This document shows positions 57,122 through 64,000 of a DNA stretch of 64,000 nt, piece after piece; the stretch's first letter is position 1; each line of letters starts with the position of its first letter. The stretch covers positions 567,001-631,000 of the forward strand of contig JACEVL010000497.1 in the NCBI GenBank assembly GCA_020284085.1. Reading direction: 5' to 3'. The DNA comes from Aporrectodea caliginosa (taxonomy: Eukaryota; Annelida; Clitellata; Crassiclitellata; Lumbricidae). Below the pieces are notes generated by a model. That model saw only the letters and a list, made by a program, of their open reading frames with translations. It searched no databases and had not been told where the DNA came from. A program made the position numbers and the translations under genes.

Positions 57122-57377
57122 ATGGCGACTAACTCGATGACTGCCGCGCTGTTAACCTGCTGGATGGTGCTCACGTGGATTCGTATTGCTGGAACAAGCG
57201 TCGCTTGTTATTCGTGCAATACAAATTATCTTCCAAACTCACCTATGGCACTTCACTGTAACGACACACTGAACCCAGAGGGGATTGAGATGTGCAACGG
57301 TGCAAGCTGCCGAAAACGGTTGTTCAACTGTACAGGCACAGATGAAGAGTGCAATCGGCTGTATAGCTTCAGAAGAG
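57122..57377 (+). CDS. Ly6-D exon 1 (divergent Ly6/uPAR member)
   Basis: The ATG at 57122 (CAAAATGGCG, a good context) opens MATNSMTAALLTCWMVLTWI, a signal peptide ending around GTSVA. CYSCNTNYLP, HCNDTL, MCNGASC, LFNCTG and EECNRL follow. The cysteine density and CYSC start mark a three-finger domain, but with more cysteines than A-C. Sequons at NDT and NCT suggest N-glycosylation. The donor AGAG|GTGGGT at 57377 leaves phase 1, as in the other three genes. It is the most diverged of the four and its partner is unknown. A longer in-frame start at 57098 lacks an ATG. Confidence 0.82.
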
Positions 57378-57744
57378 GTGGGTGTATAATCATTGCGAAG
57401 GAAGACTCTATATAGTCTATACTAAGCAGAGCTTCTCATTTGATAATAGAAGGCGATTTGAAAATCGATCGCGCTGGATTGAGTAGGTGATCGATGCGCG
57501 GTCGACCTCGGGACCTTTTGTGTACCTCGGTACAGTGTATTTTGTGTATCGTATTCGTATAGCTACATTGCTAACACTTATGGTTGTCCATTAACTGCTA
57601 GAGTATATGCAACACTTATTACTGATCGATAAGCCTTCTCTGCTTGTCGCAGGCCTGGATTTAGGCATGTGCACTATGTGCCAGTGCACAGGGGCCTCCA
57701 CCACATAGGGACCTCCACCACAAATGCAAGAATTGTTTGACGAG

Positions 57745-58000
57745 GGGTGAGCTCCTAGTTTCACGGGCACGCTTGGCTATTAAGCAGCGCCGTGCTTTTT
57801 CGGTTGTGGGACCTTCCACCTGGAATGACCTCCCTCTTAAGCTCCGCTCTTGACTTGTGAGCCAACCGGCAGGGTTCTACAAGTCCCTCAAGTCTTTTTT
57901 CTTTAGTCGTGGCTGGGCCGGGAGCGCTTCTGAGTAGCTTCTTGAAGAGGCGCTATATAAATGTTCTGAATGAATGAATGAATGAATGAATGAATGTTTA
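57745..58000 (+). mobile_element. LINE 3' fragment nested in the hAT
   Basis: The frame SRARLAIKQRRAFSVVGPS, then TWNDLPLKLRS, a stop, and SLKSFFFSRGWAGSASE ends within the hairpin GGGAGCGCTTCTGAGTAG...GAAGAGGCGCTATATAAAT, followed by a GAAT-repeat tail (57969-57998). Same 3' end as the SINEs at 13218 and 14160. Confidence 0.82.
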
Positions 58001-58130
58001 CTTGTGCTTCATAATTGATTATGAAATATTTCAGTAGTGCACAGCGCGCACAGACACAATTTTTTTAATATCTAAAACTAAGATACGGTTAACAGGTTAG
58101 AAGGTAGTTTGTTTCGGGCCTGAATTTATG

Positions 58131-58860
58131 TCAAATTAGTGGAACTTTGCGTGTTTTCTTCTTCGCAAATTCGGTCACCAGGTCCTCAAAGTTGATCTCA
58201 TGCAGAATGTCAGCTTCTATGCTCATCAGAGCCAGATGGGACAACCGCTCATTGCTCATTGATGTGCGAAGTCTGTTCTTTATTAGTTTCATTGTTGAGA
58301 AGGAACGTTCCGCACTGCAGTTATTGACCATCAGCACCAGATACATGCGGAGCAGGGACGTAGCCAGACTTAAATTCAAGAGGAGGCAACTTCACAGACC
58401 ATTGGTTAAATCCTGGTAATTGGGGTCATTGGTCAATAGAAGTTCCAGTATATAAAAACAAGAGGAGGCAACTGCCTCCTCTTGCCTCCATGTAGCTACG
58501 CCTATAATGCGGAGTACTATTTCCACATTAAGAAATTAGCCCTGAACTTGTTTCTCGAGTATCAGCTGATACATGAAATGCTCTCTAGAGACGTCTTGAG
58601 CTTTTCGTCCTTGAATGTTTCCACAAAGTCAACAAACTGCACAAACTCATTTCCTAAGCATGCATCAAGGTCGTCTTTATAGACCTCAACGAGATTCGAT
58701 GCTTCTGCCAGTGGGCCTAGTTCTTGTGATGAAAGTACGAGCAGTTTGCGTATGAAACCGAACCGAGACGAAATAAGCTCGTAAGCACCAAATCGACGTT
58801 GCAAAGCAGTATAAAATTGATCAATGACTGGTATAGAAAGTTTTGCATTCGAAGTTTATC
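58131..58860 (-). pseudogene. hAT transposase C-terminal remnant, split by a MITE
   Basis: On the minus strand the frame reads RSFSTMKLIKNRLRTSMSNE, then RLSHLALMSIEADILHEI, the hAT C-terminal dimerisation domain. It is preceded by VLMVNNCSAE, and upstream of the MITE by FLNVEIVL. Further upstream (58562-58804) is a helical block with LVEVYKDDLDACLGNEFVQF. This is the style of ZMYM/DUF4371-type hAT transposases. Skipping the MITE at 58353-58506 and one target copy brings NVEIVL and RMYLVLM together in frame, so the insertion broke the gene. A stop upstream shows decay. The N-terminal BED-type and catalytic parts are missing. Confidence 0.85.
58353..58506. mobile_element. 154-bp hAT-like MITE inside the hAT transposase gene
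   Basis: The exact duplication ATGCGGAG (58345-58352 and 58507-58514) flanks imperfect inverted ends CAGGGACGTAGCCA / TATAGGCGTAGCTA. GAGGAGGCAACT occurs twice in the same orientation, with a GCCTCCTCTTGCCTCC complement near the right end. Confidence 0.85.
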
Positions 58861-58949
58861 TGACTGCGTCAACAGAATAAAATAAAGCAGCATAGCTATA
58901 GTTGTTGCTTTAATAAACTAACTTTTCAGTGTTCTAAGTTATTCGCCAC

Positions 58950-60035
58950 TGTATAGGCCCTATGCTCTCGTCTCTGGATCTGCCCGACAACATTTATAAT
59001 TGGCTGCTGGAGTTTTTGAAAGACCGGTGCCACTCAACGAGATTTGGTGGTCTGTTATCATCTGTAGCCAGAATCAATGCTAGTGTTGTACAGGGCAGTG
59101 GCTTCGGTCCGTCTGCCTATGATGTTAATGGATCGGATCTACACCCAAGGAACCGTGAAAACATCATGTCTAAATATGCCGACGATACTTACCTTCTCGT
59201 CGGATCTTCAATGCGAAACACCATCAGTGAAGAGCTTCTGTCTGCTGAGCAATGGGCGACGGCAAACAATCTGCGTCTGAACGTTCGAAAAACACGTGAG
59301 ATGATTATTATCCGGAACCGTAAAATACTGCCACCTCAAGCTTTGGAGGGACTCGAACGTGTTTCTACCATTAAGATACTAGGTGTAACCATAACTATTA
59401 ACTAATGACCTTCGAGCCACCAATCACGTGGAAGAAGTCCTTGTCTCCTGTAGTGGAGCTTTACACGCTCTCAGAATACTCAGGTCTAATGGTCTTCCCA
59501 GTGGCGCCCTCTGCCGGGTTGCTGAGGCAACTGTCGTCTCTCGATCGGCTTACGCCGCTCCAGCCTGGTGGGGTCTTACAACTGCTGAAGACCGAAAAAG
59601 ACTCGAGAGACTTCTGCAGCGAATCAAACATGTCGGATATCTTCCTCCTAACTCACCGGATATTGATCAGCTGGTGTGTGATGCTGACGCCAGTCTACTA
59701 AAGGCAGTGATAAGGAACGATTTCCATGTGTTACGCTCTCTGTTTCCACCAATAATTACTCCTCATTATAATCTGCGACCCCGGCCTCATGATTTCACTT
59801 TGCCGGCTATGGATGATCGAAATTTCATACCTGTAGAGTACTTTATGGTGTATTAGGCTAAACAATCATTTTCTTTAGCAATAGGTCTCAGTAATTAATA
59901 CATTCCTAACCTTCTTATCTATTTGACTATTATTTTTGTCTAATCGTATCTAAACTGTTGATTTTGTAATGTTGTTGCGTTTGTGTCAACGAGTTTGTGA
60001 AATAAAGGAATAGTAGTAGTAGTAGTAGTAGTAGT
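58950..60035 (+). mobile_element. LINE ORF2 3' half, frameshifted, nested in the hAT
   Basis: Frame 1 (58962-59405) holds LDLPDNIYNWLLEFLKDRC, VVQGSGFGPSAYDV, a degenerate RT motif, the catalytic KYADDTYLLV box and KILGVTITIN. After a frameshift near 59405, frame 2 continues ATNHVEEVLVSC and AYAAPAWWGL through YLPPNSPDIDQLV, HYNLRPRPHDFTLP and a stop at 59854-59856. The 3' end is AATAAAGGAATAG with a TAG-repeat tail (60011-60035). It is a different LINE family from 30935-31768. RT motif order is certain; the clade is not. Confidence 0.85.
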
Positions 60036-60059
60036 ATGGGTTTCAGCGTTGGTGGAATA

Positions 60060-60300
60060 CAAGTTGGATTGGCGAAAAGAATTCTTGCTAAATAGAAGTC
60101 GGATTGATGAATAATTTTGGCTTAAATAGAAGTGACTGAGAAAGAGATTCTTGCTTAAATTGAAGTTGGACAATTGTTTAAATAGAAGCTGGATTGATGA
60201 AACAAATTCTTGCCTAAATAGAAGCTGGATTGATTAAAAAAATTCTTGTCAAAGTAGAAGTTTGATTGATGAAAAATAATAATGCTACAATGGGCGAATA
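60060..60300 (+). repeat. degenerate tandem repeat, about 38 bp
   Basis: Roughly six units of TAAATAGAAG.TGGATTGATG followed by AA..AATTCTTGC, inside the hAT at 57650-60524. No function recognised. Confidence 0.7.
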
Positions 60301-61385
60301 ATATAGAACGCTAAAACGTTAGATTATCCGCGCTTCAATTAGGCCTACATCCAATTGGCTTTGGGATATGCTGGAGTTGACGCGTAGTGTTTCGCGAGTC
60401 GTGACTAGTGAGCCAGCCTATAACTGCCGACTTTCAGGTATCATCCGCACCTGGCCTGAGGCTTGCTAAGGGGCCTCCACCACAGTGGTGCACTGGGGCC
60501 TCCACCACAGTAAATACGGCCCTGGCTTGTCGATGCAATTTTGTATCGATCCTAGCCTGAACTTTCACAGGTAGGCCTAATGTAAATTAGATAAATCAAA
60601 TATAGTGGCCTGGCTCCAGGTTCCTCTTGGAATCTAACTCATCGAGCGCGATCGATTTACCGATCGACCAGACCTTTACTAGGCGATCGACCAAGGAGAT
60701 CGATCGATCGATCTACTTAAATGAGAAGCTCTGTCTATAGCCTACGTTTAACTAAGTTAAAGGTTTAAAGCAATATCTTTGTTAAACTTTAAAATCCTAT
60801 AATATTATGCTTACTGCATCTTTCATTAGCTATTTGTCAAGAGAAATAAAATAGAAGTTTGAGAATAAACAATGTCTATCAGACAAGAGTCTTTCATTTT
60901 AGCTTAACTGCACTTAACTGAAGTCCACAAGTTTATTAATATTGTGGAAATTTTTGGTCAATTTAAGCTAGACTTAATAAATTGTCTCACTGTATGTTTC
61001 GTGTTTCTTATTTATTCTACAGTAACAGGCGCACTGTTTAGGCCTACCTGCGAGCCTTAGCTTAGGCCTATGCATTCTGCTTTTTAGATTTTATAATTTT
61101 TAAGACGTTGTAAAATTGCTTCGATCATACAGTAAGCTACGTGTTGTGCCAATGGAACGTCAATTAATGGCCCAAATAAGGCGTATGCTCTCTCACAAAA
61201 TAAACCAGCGAAATTGGTCCGTATTCTTATATAAGAACTTACATGTAGGCCCTACTATAGGCCTACATTGGCGACTCGATCGCTATAAAGCTGTCCTTGC
61301 GTTTAAGATTTTCCAGAAACCGCATTATAACGAGTTGATTTTATAACTATTATATAAAGACCCATACAACGGGATCATTTTATAA

Positions 61386-61388
61386 TAA

Positions 61389-61474
<86 letters not shown>

Positions 61475-61492
61475 AATAAATAAATAAATAAG
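61386..61492. repeat. AAT/AAAT microsatellite
   Basis: (TAA)n followed by (TAAA)n, about 105 bp, in the Ly6-D intron. Confidence 0.9.
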
Positions 61493-61639
61493 TTTATTTT
61501 CTATAACTGAATTGGGATTTCTATGTCCTCGATCGACCCGCGTTACACCAGAATTCCTTTATAATGATGAATGTGTCATAATGAGGTTAGGTTCTACTAA
61601 CTAAAATGCCTAAGCTATTCTACAACGAACTAATTACCC

Positions 61640-61765
61640 TCTTGACTATCCTGTCGGACAACCCTTCTGACTAGACGCAGCGCTCGAGAATAAGCTGGTG
61701 ACCTACGCTTGGCTTTCGAGTGGCGCTTTAGAAGTTTGGAGGTTACGATTACGATTACGAATTAT
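61640..61765 (+). mobile_element. LINE tail with TTACGA repeat
   Basis: CAGCGCTCGAGAATAAGCTGG...GAGTGGCGCTTTAGAAG followed by GGTTACGATTACGATTACG: a diverged copy of the tail at 13855-13943, lacking any ORF. It lies about 110 bp before the last Ly6-D exon. Confidence 0.6.
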
Positions 61766-61877
61766 TGTCGCCAACTACTTTGTAGTTGTAGGCCTACAAT
61801 GACGTTAGACCTAAACATTGGGGGAAAATAAAACTACGAACTAATTGCATTTAGAATTTATTGTATTATTTTAACAG

Positions 61878-62140
61878 GAACCATGGTTCTGCGTGAATGC
61901 AGTAACCAAGTCATAGCCTGTGACATTTGTAACAGCACTGTGCTTGAGAAGGCGATAGAAGTCGTTTGTTTTTGCAACAGCGATAAATGTAACGACAATC
62001 CAAAGTCGAAATTACCACCGAATGCGACTTGCAACACAAATGCGACTTCCAACCTAAAACCCTTCATCGAGCTTACATTTGTGGTGACAGTATTGTCCGT
62101 GTTGTTCGAATTCACCAAAAAGAAACACTTCTATAATTAA
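61878..62140 (+). CDS. Ly6-D exon 2 (C-terminal half)
   Basis: The acceptor TTATTTTAACAG ends at 61877. With the G from exon 1, phase 1 gives GTMVLRECSN, ACDICNST, VVCFCNSDKCND and a linker rich in Asn and Lys with NAT sequons. The C-terminus is FIELTFVVTVLSVLFEF, with a KKKHFYN end (stop 62138-62140). CFCNSDKCN is the closing Ly6 signature. The tail hydrophobic stretch is followed by basic residues, so a short transmembrane anchor is as likely as a GPI signal. The whole protein is about 172 residues. The exon is intact. Confidence 0.85.
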
Positions 62141-63261
62141 TTTATCGTACCGACTACGATCAAGTTTGCACCTAACACCATAGACCTAACTAGACAATAT
62201 TTCATGCTTTATATTTAGCAGCGGTCCAATGTTTAACATAATTATCTGCACGCAAATTATTGATTATGGGCTTATTAAAACGGACTGCTTGTTATCTTTG
62301 AAGTAGCCTAGCAACTAGGCTAATGGAACAAATTAACTATATTTTCATGCTAAACTGATTTGATATAGCCTAGTTTTGTTTTGTGATTTTCACACTTTAT
62401 TTCAATAATCTACAAAAAGCTTTAGTAGGCTTAAGCCTATCTAGGCCTATCTAGGGCCTACATCGTATTTGCAGATAAGACAATGCACAGTGATAGCTAC
62501 TACTCTTCTTAAAGTTGGAATTACACCTGCATTGTATCATCTCTGTATTTACATATAGGCTATAGGCCTACTGTTGCATTTGACTCTGCTCTGTATGCAT
62601 TTGCAAACTCTTAAAATTGTCTTGTTTTGATCAGCTGTAGGCCTAGATATTAACATGAGCAGAGCTTTTATTAGTTAAGAAATATGAACTGTTTTAAATG
62701 TCCTCATATATTCATACTGATACACTAGTAGTTTGTTTTAGCAATTTAATGGTGAATGGGAATATGTTAATGTGTAGTGTGTGGTGTGTTTTTGTATCGC
62801 TTGATTGATTGAGTTTCTGTGTGTTTTTAATTAGCCATGTGTTGCTTGCTTTTTTCTATAAAGCAACAAAGGCTTGATTCGCTAGCCTACTAATATTTTA
62901 AGCGAGTCGCGAATATCAAAATTATTAATTAGGCTATCAGATAAATTCCTGGTGACAAAACTCGATCATCTGTAGAGCATTTGCCTTTATTTTTTTATAA
63001 AACGTCAACGTCAGTGAATATTTTAACGGATTTTGATTAGGGGCTTACTGGAACAAAGTCTGCCACACTATGGGTCTGGGGGAGTGTCGTAACTTCGTAA
63101 GCTCCCAGCGAGGTCTGAGCCCCAGCCGACAACGCATTTTAGAGCATTTGCTGCCAAATGGAGCCCATTTTAGCCACTTTATTTTACCAAATTTGCTTTT
63201 TATTATTATACATATCTCTATTTAAGTTAGTCTTAGAAGTTTGAAGTTTGAAACATAATTA
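62141..63261. other. unannotated spacer after Ly6-D
   Basis: AT-rich, with many TAGGCCTA-type words around 62440-62645 and no clear AATAAA close to the stop. No coding frame or transposon end is supported. Confidence 0.3.
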
Positions 63262-64000
63262 GATCAACTATAGTTAGAAGACAATCGAAACCATATGTCT
63301 ACGATTACTCTTTGTCTGAAGACAATCGAAACCATTGTGTAAATCTTCTCTTTGTCTTAAGACAATCGTAACTATGCCTACGTTTTCTCTTTGTCTGAAG
63401 ACAATCGTAACCATAATCTACGTTTACTCTTTGTCTGAAGACAATTGTAGCCATATTTACGTTTTATTTTTGTCTGAAGACAATCGTAACCTTGCCTACG
63501 GTTTCTCTTTGTCTGAAGACAATGGTAACCATATCTACGTTTTCTCTTTGTCTGAAGACAATCGTAACCATGTTTACGTTTACTCTTTGTCTGAAGATAA
63601 TCGTAACCATGTCTACGTTTTCTCTTTGTTTGAAGACAATCTTAACCATGTCTACTATTTCTCCTTGTCTGAAGACAATCGTAACCATATCTACATGCAT
63701 ATTTTTCTATTTGAAGACAATCGTAACCATGTCTACGTTTTGTCTTTGTCAGAAGACAATCGAAACCATGTCTGTATACGTTTTCTCGTTGTCTGAAGAC
63801 AATCGTTACAATGTCTATAGGCCTACGTTTTCATTGTCTGAAGACAATTGTAGCCATATCTACGTTTTCTCTTTGTCTGAAGACAATCATAACCAAGTTT
63901 ACGTTTCCTCTTTGTTTGAAGACAATCTTAACCATGTCTACTATTTCTCTTTGTCTGAAGACAATCGTAACCATATCCACGTTCTCTCTTCGTCTGAAGA
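63262..64000. repeat. 39-bp minisatellite running off the right edge
   Basis: About 19 units of TTTGTCTGAAGACAATCGTA plus ACCATGTCTACGTTTTCTC, with more divergence at the left end. As 39 is a multiple of three, frames stay open: the plus strand gives SLSEDNRNHVYVF-type 13-residue units, and the minus strand is also open. No start context, splice site or signal supports coding, so I treat it as a satellite. Confidence 0.88.

Larger units (their letters stand above)
57650..60524 (-). mobile_element. hAT transposon (2.9 kb) with decayed transposase
   Basis: The exact duplication GCTTGTCG (57642-57649 and 60525-60532) flanks inverted ends CAGGCCTGGATTTA / CAGGGCCGTATTTA. A minus-strand hAT transposase remnant (58131-58860) lies inside, so it derives from an autonomous copy. 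Two LINE fragments (57745-58000 and 58950-60035) and a MITE (58353-58506) have inserted into it. Confidence 0.88.
57427..60733. mobile_element. outer inverted-repeat element in the Ly6-D intron
   Basis: The ends CAGAGCTTCTCATTT (57427) and AAATGAGAAGCTCTG (to 60733) are perfect 15-bp inverted repeats. Subterminal GATCGATC-type repeats occur on both sides (57465-57500 and 60650-60715). I do not find an 8-bp duplication. It encloses a complete hAT insertion (57650-60524). Probably hAT-like; the class is inferred. Confidence 0.6.

Noticed and set aside
57427..60733. 8-bp target duplication for the outer inverted-repeat element
   Set aside because: TCTATA-like sequence is near both borders but not adjacent or exact, so I did not claim it.

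Overview
This is animal nuclear DNA, AT-rich and crowded with repeats. It has no operons, but it does have GT-AG introns, AATAAA signals, LINEs, tRNA-derived SINEs and many cut-and-paste DNA transposons. The palindrome TAGGCCTA recurs throughout (for example 6605, 11301, 30125, 51421, 62563). From memory this is a habit of marine deuterostome invertebrates such as echinoderms and hemichordates. I favour such an organism but cannot name the species.

The only host genes I can support are four members of a Ly6/uPAR (three-finger) family, all on the plus strand. Each has two coding exons joined by a phase-1 intron: Ly6-A (11545-12815), Ly6-B (33779-38531), Ly6-C (45075-47683) and Ly6-D (57122-62140). 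Exon 1 encodes a signal peptide and the first cysteine half. Exon 2 encodes the closing CxCxxxxCN signature and a hydrophobic tail that looks like a GPI-attachment signal. A and B are paralogues inside a large direct segmental duplication (about 5870-16475 and 28090-42165). Each looks damaged at a different point: A has a frameshift in exon 1, and B has a rebuilt splice acceptor plus an acidic 9-residue repeat in a finger loop. Extra promoter-like remnants at 47740-47990 and 17490-17830 suggest further lost copies.

The duplication is useful because each copy supplies the empty site for insertions in the other. This dates and delimits hAT elements (28930-29737, 30281-32157, 7590-7738) and SINEs. 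In total I delimit ten hAT-like insertions (eight with exact 8-bp target duplications, one with a degenerate one, and one with an exact one inside another element), three piggyBac-type elements, a DD37D mariner-type element, a foldback element with 9-bp target duplications, a 2.3-kb foldback-like element, an unclassified MITE and many LINE fragments. Nesting reaches three levels (hAT > RTE-like LINE > CR1-like LINE at 22575-25584). A hAT transposase gene in the Ly6-D intron is itself interrupted by a hAT MITE.

Layout: 1-1210 LINE ends; 1484-4107 tandem 1.14-kb repeat; 4108-4921 hAT; 5340-5810 LINE-tail repeat; 5870-16475 duplication copy 1 with Ly6-A; 16475-27420 transposon-rich spacer; 27372-28000 a decayed cysteine-repeat reading frame; 28090-42165 duplication copy 2 with Ly6-B and a piggyBac in its intron; 42750-47990 Ly6-C; 49895-50873 35-bp minisatellite; 51780-56820 LINE, RTE and MITE debris; 57122-62140 Ly6-D; 63262-64000 39-bp minisatellite running off the edge. 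No rRNA, true tRNA gene, CRISPR array or virus was recognised.
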